This document shows positions 11,518 through 20,220 of a DNA stretch of 64,000 nucleotides, piece by piece (positions within the stretch are counted from its first letter, which is position 1; every line of letters starts with the position of its first letter). The position numbers were made by a program, and so were the translations under genes. The notes under the pieces were generated by a model that searched no databases, was not told where the DNA came from, and saw only the letters and a program-made list of their open reading frames with translations. This DNA comes from Paracoccus contaminans. Its GTDB lineage: Bacteria > Pseudomonadota > Alphaproteobacteria > Rhodobacterales > Rhodobacteraceae. The stretch is from the NCBI RefSeq assembly GCF_002105555.1, contig NZ_CP020612.1, forward strand, positions 1,019,001-1,083,000, written 5' to 3'.

Positions 11518-12513
11518 TCATTCTTCCTCCTCCTCATATCCGACCAGCCGCAGGGGGCGGGCGCGCAGCTGGTTCAGGTCGCACCAGCGGATCACGGCAT
11601 CCTCGGCGCCATGGGTGACCCAGACTTCCTCGGGGCGCAGATCCTGCAGGGTCTGCGTCAACTGGGGCCAATCGACGTGATCGCTGATGACCAGCGGCAG
11701 TTCGACCCCGCGCTGGCGGGCGCGGGCACGCACGGCCATCCAGCCCGAGGCGAAGGCGATCACCGGGTCGCGGAACCGCTGCACCCAGGGGCTGGCAAAG
11801 GCCGAAGGGGGGGCGATCACGACCTGGCCCTCGATCTCCTTCGGGGTGGTGGCGGGGCGCAGATCGCCCAGGGGGATGCCTTGCGCGACATGGTAATCGG
11901 TCAGGCGCTGCATGGCCCCGTGCAGGTGGATCGGCGCATCATAGCCCGCCTGGCGGAGCAGGGCGATGACCCGCTGGGCCTTGCCCAGCGCATAGGCGCC
12001 GACAAGATGCTTGCGGCCGGGAAACTCGGCCATGCTGGACAGCAGCCTTGCCGTTTCCGCCGCGGGGGGCGGATGTCTGAACACCGGCAGGCCGAAAGTC
12101 GCCTCGGTCACGAACACGTCGCAGGCGACCGGCTCCCATGGCTGGCAGACGGGATTGGGGGTGCGGCAGTAATCGCCCGAGACAACGATCACCGGCCCGC
12201 CATCGCAGGCCAGCCGGATCTGGGCCGAGCCGAGCACATGCCCGGCCGGATGAAAGCTGACGGTGACGCCGCCCACCCGCACCGGGCCATCTGCGATCTG
12301 GCGCTGGGCGGTGAAGTCGGCGCCATAGCGGATCGCCATGATGTCCAGCGTCCGGGCCGTCGCCATGACCGCCTTGTGGCCGGCGCGCGCATGATCGCCA
12401 TGGCCATGGGTAATCAGCGCCCGCGGCACGGGGCGCACCGGATCGATGAAGAAATCACCTGCCGGGCAGTAAAGCCCCGCATCGGTGGGAAAGAGGAACT
12501 GGTCGGCCTGCAT
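11518..12513 (-). CDS. Ligase-associated exonuclease, metallo-beta-lactamase fold
   Basis: This is an mRNA 3'-end-processing/SNM1-like MBL-fold nuclease, 331 aa, first gene of the repair cluster. The metal-binding motif THGHGDHA lies at residues 36-43. HPAGHVLGSAQ and VSGDY follow near residues 90-115, and SDHVDWPQL and THG near residues 280-305 give the beta-CASP/MBL remainder. ATG 12513 was preferred to an upstream in-frame TTG at 12522. The C-terminus is unusually acidic (five consecutive glutamates). It probably trims DNA ends before ligation by the downstream ligase; this role is inferred from the conserved gene set. Confidence 0.93.
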   Translation of the reverse strand: MQADQFLFPTDAGLYCPAGDFFIDPVRPVPRALITHGHGDHARAGHKAVMATARTLDIMAIRYGADFTAQRQIADGPVRVGGVTVSFHPAGHVLGSAQIRLACDGGPVIVVSGDYCRTPNPVCQPWEPVACDVFVTEATFGLPVFRHPPPAAETARLLSSMAEFPGRKHLVGAYALGKAQRVIALLRQAGYDAPIHLHGAMQRLTDYHVAQGIPLGDLRPATTPKEIEGQVVIAPPSAFASPWVQRFRDPVIAFASGWMAVRARARQRGVELPLVISDHVDWPQLTQTLQDLRPEEVWVTHGAEDAVIRWCDLNQLRARPLRLVGYEEEEE

Positions 12514-12592
12514 GCTGCCCAACGCTGCGCCGCATCGCCTGGTTCACGGCCGGCCGGATCCCTGATCGGGCCGACCATGCCGGGCCTGCCGC

Positions 12593-12615
12593 GCCTGGCC
12601 CGCACAAGGCCAGGC
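12593..12615 (-). terminator. Hairpin downstream of the DMT exporter gene
   Basis: GCCTGGCC (12593-12600) and GGCCAGGC (12608-12615) form an 8-bp perfect stem, about 43 bases past the DMT gene stop. No T-run is visible on the minus strand. It could end the mobA-DMT transcript. Confidence 0.3.
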
Positions 12616-12657
12616 CGGAGCGGAGCGCGGGCGCCGGACCGGCCAGAGGCCGCGGCC

Positions 12658-13554
12658 TCAGATGCCGGGGCGGCCCTGGGCGGGGCGGGGCTGCACGCGG
12701 GCCAGCTGCACCAGCAGGATGCCCGCCGCCACGATCAGCGAGCCGACCACATCCGTCCAGCCGAACCGCTCGCCCAGCGCAAGGGCGGCGATCGCCACGC
12801 CAAGGGGCGGCGACAGGAAATGGAATGCCGCCGCCTTGACCGCGCCGATCCGCGTGACCAGCCGGAACCAGATGAAGGTGGCCAGGATGCCCGGCAGCAG
12901 GATCGAGAAGCCCATCGCCCAGGCAAGCCGCGGCGACCAGTGGACCGGGCGGCCCCATTCCAGCAGGGCTGAGGGAATCACCAGCGCCAGCGCCCCGACC
13001 GCCATCTGCGCCCCGACGATCATCAGCACGTTCGACCCGCCCCCTGCCCCCCGCACCGCCAGCGTGGCGACCGTCAGCGCCACCCCCGCGGCGACGCACA
13101 TCAGCGTGCCGGCCAGGTCGAGCCCGTGGCGCAGCCGCACGCTCATGATCAGCGTGACCCCGGCGATGCCGAGGACGAGGCCCGCGACCGCCCGCGGGCG
13201 CAGCCGCTCTCGTCCTGAAACCCAGCCGAAAAAGGCGACCATCAGCGGCATCATCGAGGCGATGATGGCGGCGGCGGAGGCCTCGACCCGCTGCATCGCC
13301 GTCCAGTTCAGGCCGAGATAGAGGGCGTTCTGGCACAGGCCGAACACGACCACCGTCCGCCATTCCGCCCGTGTCAGCCGCAAGCTCTGGCCCAGCGCCG
13401 CCGCAAGCCCCATCGCGATCGCGGCCGAGATGCCAAAGCGCATGATCAACGCAAGCAGCGGCGGCATCTCCACCACGGCGACGCGCGTGGCGGTGAACGC
13501 TGCCGCCCAGATCGTGGCAAAGGATATTCCCATCAGCGCCGATTTCAGATCCAT
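12658..13554 (-). CDS. EamA/DMT-family transporter
   Basis: This is a drug/metabolite-superfamily exporter of 298 aa with two EamA repeats (about residues 5-135 and 150-285), together giving about ten transmembrane helices. The first repeat includes IWAAAFTATRVAVVEMPP and WTAMQRVEASAAAIIASMMP, typical of the family. The second ends in LGERFGWTDVVGSLIVAAGI. It overlaps the end of mobA by 10 bases and so is co-transcribed with it. The substrate cannot be assigned; DMT proteins commonly export amino acids or other small metabolites, and pairing with mobA may be only organisational. Confidence 0.88.
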   Translation of the reverse strand: MDLKSALMGISFATIWAAAFTATRVAVVEMPPLLALIMRFGISAAIAMGLAAALGQSLRLTRAEWRTVVVFGLCQNALYLGLNWTAMQRVEASAAAIIASMMPLMVAFFGWVSGRERLRPRAVAGLVLGIAGVTLIMSVRLRHGLDLAGTLMCVAAGVALTVATLAVRGAGGGSNVLMIVGAQMAVGALALVIPSALLEWGRPVHWSPRLAWAMGFSILLPGILATFIWFRLVTRIGAVKAAAFHFLSPPLGVAIAALALGERFGWTDVVGSLIVAAGILLVQLARVQPRPAQGRPGI

Positions 13555-14198
13555 GCGTCCCCCGCTGCCAGCCTGCGGCGCGCCTCGGCCAGATCGTCCG
13601 GCGTGTTGATGTTGAAGAAGGGATCGCGCCCCTGCACGATCACGCGGGCCGCGCCGTGATCGTCCATGAATTCCCGCATGCGCCGCGTGCCCTGCGCCAG
13701 CGCCCGGCGCAGCGGCTCGCGCAGGGCGGTGTCCCAGGCGGCAAAGGCGGGGTGGTCGCGGCCGTCATGCGCGGCCATGGCGACGGGCGCGCCCGCCGAC
13801 CACAGGCGCCGGGCCAGATCCTCGGGGAAGAAGGGGGTATCGCCCGCCGCCGTGACGACACGGGGCAGGCCGCGCCCTGCCGCCCAGTCCAGCGCCGCCA
13901 GCACACCGGCGAGGGGGCCGGGATGGCCGGGCAGCGAATCGGGCACGACCGGCAGGCCCAGGGCGGCGAACCGGGCCGGATCGCCATTGGCATTCACCGC
14001 CGCCGCGCAGCCCAGCCGGGCGATCACATGGGCGATGATGGGACGGCCGCACAGATCCTTCAGCGGCTTGTCGCCCCCGCCCATGCGCCGCGCCAGCCCC
14101 CCTGCCAGCACGACACCGGCAGGCCCGCCCCCTGCCGGAGGGGCTGCGGCGCGAGGGGCCGCGGCAAAGGGGGCAGGATCGAGGCGCTTGCTCATCAT
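13545..14198 (-). CDS. mobA: Molybdenum cofactor guanylyltransferase MobA
   Basis: This enzyme transfers GMP from GTP to Mo-molybdopterin to make the bis-MGD cofactor used by DMSO-reductase-family enzymes. It is 217 aa. The nucleotide-binding signature VVLAGGLARRMGGGDKPL is near residue 30, DGRDHP near residue 145, and the family end FFNINTPDDLAEA near residue 195. The N-terminal 25 residues are alanine/proline-rich and not part of the conserved core, so the true start could be internal; two ATGs occur at 14198 and 14195. It is divergent from the DUF2478 gene with about 98 bases between them, which fits a molybdenum theme. Confidence 0.93.
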   Translation of the reverse strand: MMSKRLDPAPFAAAPRAAAPPAGGGPAGVVLAGGLARRMGGGDKPLKDLCGRPIIAHVIARLGCAAAVNANGDPARFAALGLPVVPDSLPGHPGPLAGVLAALDWAAGRGLPRVVTAAGDTPFFPEDLARRLWSAGAPVAMAAHDGRDHPAFAAWDTALREPLRRALAQGTRRMREFMDDHGAARVIVQGRDPFFNINTPDDLAEARRRLAAGDAWI

Positions 14199-14296
14199 CC
14201 CAGCATGAGGGGGCGCCCGTTCCGGTGCAAGCGATCATGCGGGCGCCGCCCACAAGACCCTTGCCGCATGGCAGGGCGGGGCATAGCATCGGCGTC

Positions 14297-14800
14297 ATGC
14301 TGGGTTACATCATCCACGACGGCCGGGACGATCACAACGGGCGCATGGCGGAAATCGCCATGTCGCTGATGGCCGACGGGATGAAGCTTGCCGGCGCCGT
14401 CCAGACGAATCAGACACGGGCCGGTTCGCGCTGCGATGTCGAACTGACGATCCTGGGCGCGGGGGGGGCGCCCATCGTCATCTCGCAATCGCTGGGCAGC
14501 GGGGCGCAGGGCTGCCGGTTGAACGGCGATGCGCTCGAAGGTGCGGTGGTACGGGTCGCGGGCAGGCTGACGCTCGGCACCGATCTGCTGATCGTCAACA
14601 AGTTCGGCAAGCAGGAGGCGTCGGGCCGGGGCTTTCGCGATCTCATCGCGCTGGCGATCGGCGAAGGCATCCCCGTGCTGACCACCGTGGCGCCGGCCTA
14701 TCTTGGGGCCTTCCTTGACTTTGCAGGGGACACGGCGGCGCAACTGCACTGGTGGGACGCCGCTGACTGGTGCCGGGGCACGCGCGGCGCCGCCGCATGA
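14297..14800 (+). CDS. DUF2478 domain protein
   Basis: This is a 167-aa protein of the DUF2478 family, which is often found near molybdenum-related genes and resembles nucleotide-binding P-loop-derived folds, although I see no intact Walker A motif. Visible landmarks are GYIIHDGRDDHNGRMAEIA at the start, a central ADLLIVNKFGKQE-like segment (LGTDLLIVNKFGKQEA near residue 95) and IPVLTTVAPAYLGAF near residue 130. I chose ATG 14297 because the conserved domain begins immediately there. Its stop overlaps the tusA-like ATG (ATGA at 14797-14800), so the two are coupled. It is divergent from mobA. Its function is not established. Confidence 0.8.
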   Translation: MLGYIIHDGRDDHNGRMAEIAMSLMADGMKLAGAVQTNQTRAGSRCDVELTILGAGGAPIVISQSLGSGAQGCRLNGDALEGAVVRVAGRLTLGTDLLIVNKFGKQEASGRGFRDLIALAIGEGIPVLTTVAPAYLGAFLDFAGDTAAQLHWWDAADWCRGTRGAAA

Positions 14801-15060
14801 CGGCGGGGCAGCCCGCCGGCGCAGACCCTGCCCTCCTGCCGGTCGAGATCGATGCCCGGAACCTGCTGTGCCCCTTGCCGGTGCTGCGCCTGCGCAAGGC
14901 ACTGATGGCGCTGCCGCCAAGGGGGCGGGCGGCCCTGACGGCCACGGATGGCGCCGCGGTCCTCGACGTGCCGCATTTCTGCGCGCAGGGGCGGCACCGC
15001 CTTGTCGAGGTCACGGTCCTGGCGGACGGGGCACGGCGCTATCTCGTCGAACGCGGCTGA
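14797..15060 (+). CDS. TusA-family sulfur carrier protein
   Basis: This is a small SirA/TusA-like protein of 87 aa. The family cysteine lies in LLCPLPVLRLRKAL (CPxP, about residue 25), which carries persulfide sulfur from a cysteine desulfurase to acceptors in tRNA thiolation or molybdenum-cofactor metabolism. ATG 14797 overlaps the DUF2478 gene's TGA, giving a coupled pair. A second cysteine (FCAQG, near residue 58) is present. Because it sits with mobA and DUF2478, a sulfur-supply role in molybdoenzyme maturation is plausible but inferred. Confidence 0.88.
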   Translation: MTAGQPAGADPALLPVEIDARNLLCPLPVLRLRKALMALPPRGRAALTATDGAAVLDVPHFCAQGRHRLVEVTVLADGARRYLVERG

Positions 15061-15135
15061 GCTTGCGCCCGCCGCGCGGGGATGGTTTCCTCGCCGCCGG
15101 CAAGACGCAAGCAGCGAGAGGGAGGCGAGTGCCGC

Positions 15136-16062
15136 GTGCTGGCGATCTTTGTGCAGACCCTGCCGTTCTTTGCCCTGATCGGGACGGGCTGGCTGGCGGG
15201 ATGGCGGGGGTTCTTTCCCGCCGATGCCACGGTCTGGCTGACGCGCTTCGTCTTCTACTTTGCCCTTTCGGCCATGCTGTTGCGCCTTGCGATGGGGCTG
15301 GACATCGCCGGGCTGTTCGACTGGCGCTTCGTCACGGCCTATCTGGCCGGATCGCTGGCGGTGTGGGCGGCGGTGATCGGCCTGGCCCGCGCCCGCGGCG
15401 CGCCCGTCCCCGAGGCGGCGATGCTGGCCCATGCGGCCATCGTCGGGAATACCGGCTTTCTGGGGGTTCCGATGCTGGCCGTCCTGCTGGGGCCGGCATC
15501 CATCGCGCCGCTGCTGATCGTCCTGACGCTGGACATGGTGGTGTTCTCGACCCTGATCACGCTGATCGTGGCCGCCGCGGGCCATGGCCGCATCGCCCCC
15601 GGCATGTTCGCCCCGATCCTGCGCGGGCTGGCCGCGAACCCCATGATCGTGTCGGTTCTGGCGGGGCTGGCCTGGTCGGGCCTGCGCCTGCCCGTGCCCC
15701 AGGCGGTGGATGCGTTTCTGGCCCTGCTGGGCGGCGCGGCCACGCCGGGGGCGCTGTTTGCGATCGGCGCCTCGCTGGCCATCCGCCCGGCCCGCCGTCC
15801 CGTGCCCGCCCTGTCGCTGAGCCTTGCCAAGCTGGTGCTGCACCCGGCCGCCGTGGGGGCGGCGGCGATGGCCTTGTCAGTCGATCCGGTCCCCGCCGGG
15901 GTCATGGTCGCGGCAGCCGCCCTGCCGGTGGCTGGCAACGTCTATATGCTGGCCGATCATTTCAGCCTTGCCGTGGAACGGGTATCGGCTGCCATCCTGT
16001 TCTCGACCGCGCTGAGCATCCTGACCGTTCCCATCGTCATCACCTTGATTGCAAAGGGTTGA
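15136..16062 (+). CDS. AEC-family (auxin efflux carrier-like) transporter
   Basis: This is an integral-membrane transporter of 308 aa with about ten hydrophobic helices in two five-helix halves. The first half carries FFALIGTGWLAG and GNTGFLGVPM (about residues 110-125), a conserved feature of the family. The second includes ALFAIGASLAIRP and LPVAGNVYMLADHF. I chose GTG 15136 because it is preceded by AGGGAGGCG at a normal distance; the frame extends to 15082 without a better site. Bacterial AEC proteins move organic acids or related anions, and the substrate is unknown here. A crotonase gene begins three bases after its stop, so the two are probably co-transcribed. Confidence 0.87.
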   Translation: MLAIFVQTLPFFALIGTGWLAGWRGFFPADATVWLTRFVFYFALSAMLLRLAMGLDIAGLFDWRFVTAYLAGSLAVWAAVIGLARARGAPVPEAAMLAHAAIVGNTGFLGVPMLAVLLGPASIAPLLIVLTLDMVVFSTLITLIVAAAGHGRIAPGMFAPILRGLAANPMIVSVLAGLAWSGLRLPVPQAVDAFLALLGGAATPGALFAIGASLAIRPARRPVPALSLSLAKLVLHPAAVGAAAMALSVDPVPAGVMVAAAALPVAGNVYMLADHFSLAVERVSAAILFSTALSILTVPIVITLIAKG

Positions 16063-16065
16063 ACC

Positions 16066-16863
16066 ATGCAGCCTCTCTCTGACCTGCCATTGGCAAACCT
16101 CACACTCGCGCTGGACGCGGAGGGCATCGCCACCGTGTCGCTGAACCGGCCGGCCAAGCGCAACGCCCTGGACATCGCCACCATCGAGGAACTGGCCGCC
16201 GTCTTTACCCTGCTGCCCCGCGCGGGCGTGCGGGCCTGCGTGCTGCGCGGCGAGGGCGCGCATTTCAGCGCCGGGCTGGATCTGGTCGAACATCACCGCG
16301 CCGACCGCAGCGCGGCCGATTTCATGCAGGTCTGCCTGCGCTGGCACGAGGCGTTCAACCGCATGGAATATGGCGGCGTGCCGATCATCGCGGCGCTGAA
16401 AGGGGCGGTCGTGGGGGGAGGGCTGGAGCTCGCCTCGGCCGCCCATGTCCGCGTCGCCGACGAGACGACCTATTTCGGCCTGCCCGAAGGCCAGCGAGGC
16501 CTGTTCACCGGGGGCGGCGCGACGATCCGCGTCGCGGGGCTGATCGGCAAGGCGCGGATGATCGACATGATGCTGTCGGGCCGCCTTTATCGCGGGGCCG
16601 AGGCGGTTCAGGTCGGGCTGGCGCAGTATCTTGTCCCCGACAGCGAGGCCAAGGCCTACGAGATCGCCCGCGCCGCCGCGCAGAACCCGCCCCTGTCCAA
16701 CTTCGCCATCTGCTCGGCCATCAGCCACATGCAGAACATGAGCGCGCTGGACGCCGCCTATGCCGAGGCGGCGGTTGCCGGCGTGGTCAATACGCAAGAG
16801 GCGGCAAAGGCGCGCCTTGACGCCTTCGCCAAGGGCACCGCAGCCAAGGTCAAGCCGCAGTGA
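16066..16863 (+). CDS. Crotonase/enoyl-CoA hydratase family protein
   Basis: This is a crotonase-fold CoA-dependent enzyme of 265 aa. Family landmarks are [17 protein letters not shown] (about residue 25), the first oxyanion segment [15 protein letters not shown] (about residue 65) and the second oxyanion segment [20 protein letters not shown] (about residue 110). A positively placed [12 protein letters not shown] follows near residue 143, where hydratases usually carry a catalytic glutamate; residues there look non-classical, so hydratase activity is not assured. It may act as an isomerase or on a different acyl-CoA. It is three bases from the AEC gene and its stop overlaps the hydrolase GTG at 16860. 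Confidence 0.88.
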   Translation: MQPLSDLPLANLTLALDAEGIATVSLNRPAKRNALDIATIEELAAVFTLLPRAGVRACVLRGEGAHFSAGLDLVEHHRADRSAADFMQVCLRWHEAFNRMEYGGVPIIAALKGAVVGGGLELASAAHVRVADETTYFGLPEGQRGLFTGGGATIRVAGLIGKARMIDMMLSGRLYRGAEAVQVGLAQYLVPDSEAKAYEIARAAAQNPPLSNFAICSAISHMQNMSALDAAYAEAAVAGVVNTQEAAKARLDAFAKGTAAKVKPQ

Positions 16864-17666
16864 CCCCGCTCATCGCCGCCCGGATAGCGGACTGGGATGA
16901 CGCCTATGCCAACATCATCCACATTCCGGGCGGGGCCGCCTTCCCGGACCAGTGGCTGGCCGAGGCGGCATCCTTTCGCGCAACCCGCCCGCCCGAAGCC
17001 TTGGGGATGGGCGAACTTTACCGCCCGCAGGGCACCCCCCGCGGGCTCGCGGTCATCATCCATGGCGGCTACTGGATGAAGTTCGGCCCGCAGTGGTTTT
17101 CCCATCTGGCAGCCGGGCCGCTGGCACGGGGCTGGGCGGTGCTGCTGCCCCGATACACGCTTGCCCCCGAAGGGCGGCTTGCGCAGATGCGGGCCGAGAT
17201 CGCCGCCCAGATCGAGGCGGCCGCGGCAGGCATCCCCGGCCCGGTCGTGCTGGGCGGCCATTCCGCCGGCGGGCATCTTGCCGCCCGGCTGGCCTGCGAG
17301 GACACGCCCCTGTCACCCGCCACCGTCGCGCGCCTGCGCCGCTGCGTGCCGGTGTCGGGGCTGTTCGACCTGCGCCCACTGCAGCGCACTACCTATCGCG
17401 AGCCGCTGGGGCTGGACGACGAAACGGCAGCGCAGGAAAGCCCGCTGTTCCACCACCCCCTGCCCGGCATCGACCTGCATCTGTGGGTCGGCGCGGACGA
17501 ACGGCCCGTGTTTCTTCAGCAGACGCGGCTGCTCTTCGAGACCTGGGCCGGGATCCCGCACGAGACGCGCCTGACGGTCGAGCCGGGGCGGCACCACATG
17601 GACGTGATCGCCGGACTGGCCGAGGCGGACCATCCGCTGTGCGAGGCACTGGCGGGCGCTTCATGA
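16860..17666 (+). CDS. Alpha/beta hydrolase (esterase/kynurenine-formamidase-like)
   Basis: This is a cytoplasmic alpha/beta-hydrolase of 268 aa. The oxyanion motif HGGYWMKFG lies near residue 63. The nucleophile elbow [11 protein letters not shown] near residue 130 gives a catalytic serine, and likely acid and histidine are VGADERPVF near residue 210 and GRHHMDVI near residue 240. This layout matches HGG-type hydrolases including formylkynurenine formamidase, but no kyn genes are adjacent. It starts at GTG 16860, overlapping the crotonase stop, so the two enzymes may act in one pathway. The substrate is not determined. Confidence 0.85.
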   Translation: MTPLIAARIADWDDAYANIIHIPGGAAFPDQWLAEAASFRATRPPEALGMGELYRPQGTPRGLAVIIHGGYWMKFGPQWFSHLAAGPLARGWAVLLPRYTLAPEGRLAQMRAEIAAQIEAAAAGIPGPVVLGGHSAGGHLAARLACEDTPLSPATVARLRRCVPVSGLFDLRPLQRTTYREPLGLDDETAAQESPLFHHPLPGIDLHLWVGADERPVFLQQTRLLFETWAGIPHETRLTVEPGRHHMDVIAGLAEADHPLCEALAGAS

Positions 17667-17668
17667 AC

Positions 17669-17696
17669 GAACGGGCGGCCGCAGGGCCGCCCGTTC
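17669..17696. terminator. Bidirectional hairpin between convergent genes
   Basis: A perfect 12-bp stem, 17669-17680 with 17685-17696, has loop GCAG. It starts two bases after the hydrolase stop and ends 19 bases before the convergent BON-domain gene stop, so it can serve both. Flanking A/T is limited. Confidence 0.6.
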
Positions 17697-17715
17697 CATT
17701 CCCGCAGGGCCGGCC

Positions 17716-18786
17716 TCAGCTGCGCGGCGCCGAAGTCGTATCGTTGTCGGACGCGCCGCCCGCAGCCCCGGACTCCGCCCCGCTGCCGGCCGAGCCGGTG
17801 CCCGGCGAAGACAGACCCGAACCGGACAGGCCCGAACTGGACGATGACGAACCGGACGATGACGAACCGGACCAGCCCGTGCCGGTCGAACCGGACAAAG
17901 AGGGGCCGGACGAGGACGCGCCGGATGCCCAGCCATCCGTCTTGACGCGCAGGTTGTTCTGCACGTGCCGGACGCCCGAGACGCTCTCCGCGCAATCCTC
18001 GGCGCGGCGCTTGGCCTCGCGGCTGTCCACATGCCCGCTCAGCGTGACTTCGCCCTGGCTGACCTGCACCTCGATATCGGAGGCATCGACCATGTCGTCG
18101 TCCGCCAGGCGGTCCGAGACATCCTCGCGCACCCGCTCGTCCGACCGGGAATAGCCCTTGGGGCCGCGGCCGCGATGCTGCCCGCCCTGCGCATAGGCGT
18201 CGTTCTGGCTGTAACCGGCCGCGCCGTAATAGCCGCCGCCATGACCCCCGCCCGGCCGGCCCTGGCTGCCGCCGGGGCCGTGGTCCATGCGGCCCGCGCC
18301 GGGCCTGCCGCGGCCCCAGCCGCCCGCATCCGGGGCGCGGCCTTCATGCCGGCCCTCGCCATAGCCTGCGCCGCCGAAATACTGTGGACGATACTCGGAC
18401 CCGCCGCCATAACCGCGCCGGCCGGAGCCTTCGTCGCGATAGGCCGCACTGCCGAAGCCGCCTGGGCCCCTGCCGCGCTCATCGTCCCGGCCCCAGCGGG
18501 AAGGTTCGTCCCTGTAAAACGCCTCGCCGCCGCGGCGATGGCTGCGCAACCGGTCGTCGTCCGACCCGTAGTCGCGGCGCCCGTAATCCCCCGGCCCGTA
18601 ATCGCGCCGTTCGTAATCCCCGCGCCCGTAATCCGAAGGTCCGGCCCAGTCGCGGTCGCTGACGATGCCGGGGTGTTCACGGTCGTCCTGGCCGTAACCC
18701 CGCGCCGCGCGAAGCTCTTCGTCCCGATCATGCGGCCGCGGATCGTGGCGCCTGTAGCGATCGTTGCGATAACCGTCGTTCTGCAT
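17716..18786 (-). CDS. BON-domain protein with Arg/Gly/Tyr-rich and Ser-rich low-complexity arms
   Basis: This is a 356-aa protein with a single BON domain at about residues 216-282 (DERVREDVSDRL through GVRHVQNNLRVK). BON domains bind phospholipid or envelope material in OsmY-like proteins. The N-terminal 200 residues are extremely rich in Arg, Asp, Gly and Tyr, with short repeats of RxDYG (for example DYGRGDYERRDYG near residues 52-75). The C-terminal 70 residues are Ser/Gly/Thr-rich. No signal peptide is visible, so it may stay cytoplasmic or be a surface or stress protein exported by other means. ATG 18786 was chosen because AAGGAGGA precedes it. Related proteins are stress-induced in several alphaproteobacteria; the role here is inferred. 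Confidence 0.85.
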   Translation of the reverse strand: MQNDGYRNDRYRRHDPRPHDRDEELRAARGYGQDDREHPGIVSDRDWAGPSDYGRGDYERRDYGPGDYGRRDYGSDDDRLRSHRRGGEAFYRDEPSRWGRDDERGRGPGGFGSAAYRDEGSGRRGYGGGSEYRPQYFGGAGYGEGRHEGRAPDAGGWGRGRPGAGRMDHGPGGSQGRPGGGHGGGYYGAAGYSQNDAYAQGGQHRGRGPKGYSRSDERVREDVSDRLADDDMVDASDIEVQVSQGEVTLSGHVDSREAKRRAEDCAESVSGVRHVQNNLRVKTDGWASGASSSGPSLSGSTGTGWSGSSSSGSSSSSSGLSGSGLSSPGTGSAGSGAESGAAGGASDNDTTSAPRS

Positions 18787-18894
18787 TGGAACATCCTCCT
18801 TTTGCGCCCGCGGATCGAGCCGGCGCAAAAGGCAAACGCGCGACGGGTCCGTTGGTTCGGCCCCGCCGCCCCGGCCGGGAAGGCAAGGGGCCGC

Positions 18895-20220
18895 TCAGGC
18901 CTCCTGCTGTCCGGGACCGGCGTTTCCATCGATTGCCGGGGCCTTGCCCCCCGCCCCCCGCGCCGCCCGCACCGACGCCTCGAGGATGTCCAGCGCCTCG
19001 TCGAACACCGCGTCCGGCACCGTCAGCGGCGGCAGGAAGCGGATGACATTGCCATAGACCCCGCAGGTCAGCAGGATCAGGCCGCGCGACAACGCCTCCT
19101 CGCGCACCTTGTTGGTGAAATCGGGGCTGGGCTTCTCGGTGCCGGCGACGTTGAACTCGACCGCGTTCATCAGGCCGGGGCCGCGGATGTCGATGATTTC
19201 GGGCACGTCGTCGCGCAGGGATGCAAGGCGCTGCTTCAGCCGCTGGCCAAGGCGTTCGGCGCGCTCGGCAAGGCCCTCCTCCTCGATCACGTCCAGCACC
19301 GCATGGGCGGCAGCAACGCCCAGCGGGTTGCCTGCATAGGTGCCGCCCAGACCGCCGGGGTTGGGGGCGTCCATGACCTCGGCCCGGCCCGTGACGGCGG
19401 AAATCGGCAGGCCGCCGCCCAGGCCCTTGGCCATCGTGGTGATGTCGGCGGCAACCCCGTGGTGTTCCATTGCGAACAGCTTGCCGGTGCGGGCAAAGCC
19501 GGTCTGCACCTCGTCGGCGATCAGCAGCATCCCGTGGTCGTCGCAGAGCGACCGCAGTTTCTGCATGAAGCCCGAGGGCACGGGATAGAACCCGCCCTCG
19601 CCCTGCACGGGTTCCACGATGATCGCGGCGACGCGCTTGGGGTCCACGTCGGCCTTGAACAGCTTGTCCAGCGCCGCCAGCGCGTCGTCCTGCGTGACGC
19701 CGTGCAGATCGTTCGGGAACGGCAGGTGATAGACATCGGGCATCATCGCCCCGAAGCCCGCCTTGTAGGGCTGGACCTTGCCGGTCAGCGTCATGCCCAT
19801 GAAGGTGCGCCCGTGGAACGCGCCGGTGAAGGCGACGATCGCGCTACGATTCGTGGCATAGCGGGCGATCTTGACGGCGTTCTCGACCGCCTCGGCGCCG
19901 GTGGTGGCGAAGATCGTCTTCTTCTCGAAATCGCCGGGGACCAGGGCGTTCAGCCGCTCGGCCAGGCTGACGTAGTTCTCGTAGGGCACGACCTGGTGAC
20001 AGGTATGGGTAAAGCGGTCGAGTTGGTCCTTGACCGCCTGCACGACCCTGGGGTGACGGTGCCCGGTGTTCACGACCGCGATGCCGGCGGCAAAGTCGAT
20101 ATAGCGATTGCCGTCCTTGTCCCAGATTTCCGCATTCTCGGCACGATCGGCATAGATCTGCGTCGTCATCCCGACGCCGCGCGAGATGGCGGCATTCTTG
20201 CGGTCGGTCATCGTGGTCAT
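18895..20220 (-). CDS. gabT: 4-aminobutyrate aminotransferase
   Basis: This is a class III PLP aminotransferase of 441 aa converting 4-aminobutyrate plus 2-oxoglutarate to succinate semialdehyde and glutamate. The family landmarks are GAEAVENAVKIAR (about residue 105), the PLP-binding aspartate region LLIADEVQTGFARTGKLFA (about residue 240) and the catalytic lysine in TMAKGLGGGLPISAVTGR (about residue 270). The ATG at 20220 has GAGGAGGAA upstream. No gabD (succinate-semialdehyde dehydrogenase) lies in the window. The gene is divergent from the rhomboid gene. Related diamine aminotransferases share these motifs, so the exact amine donor is moderately sure. Confidence 0.9.
   Translation of the reverse strand: MTTMTDRKNAAISRGVGMTTQIYADRAENAEIWDKDGNRYIDFAAGIAVVNTGHRHPRVVQAVKDQLDRFTHTCHQVVPYENYVSLAERLNALVPGDFEKKTIFATTGAEAVENAVKIARYATNRSAIVAFTGAFHGRTFMGMTLTGKVQPYKAGFGAMMPDVYHLPFPNDLHGVTQDDALAALDKLFKADVDPKRVAAIIVEPVQGEGGFYPVPSGFMQKLRSLCDDHGMLLIADEVQTGFARTGKLFAMEHHGVAADITTMAKGLGGGLPISAVTGRAEVMDAPNPGGLGGTYAGNPLGVAAAHAVLDVIEEEGLAERAERLGQRLKQRLASLRDDVPEIIDIRGPGLMNAVEFNVAGTEKPSPDFTNKVREEALSRGLILLTCGVYGNVIRFLPPLTVPDAVFDEALDILEASVRAARGAGGKAPAIDGNAGPGQQEA

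Noticed and set aside
7329..11618. A very long plus-strand open frame opposite lhr and the ligase
   Set aside because: It lies antisense to two well-supported genes and encodes a low-complexity, proline/glutamine/arginine-rich chain without any domain. Very high GC makes such frames common. The same applies to long antisense frames at 30819-33296, 32516-34291 and 60277-62346.
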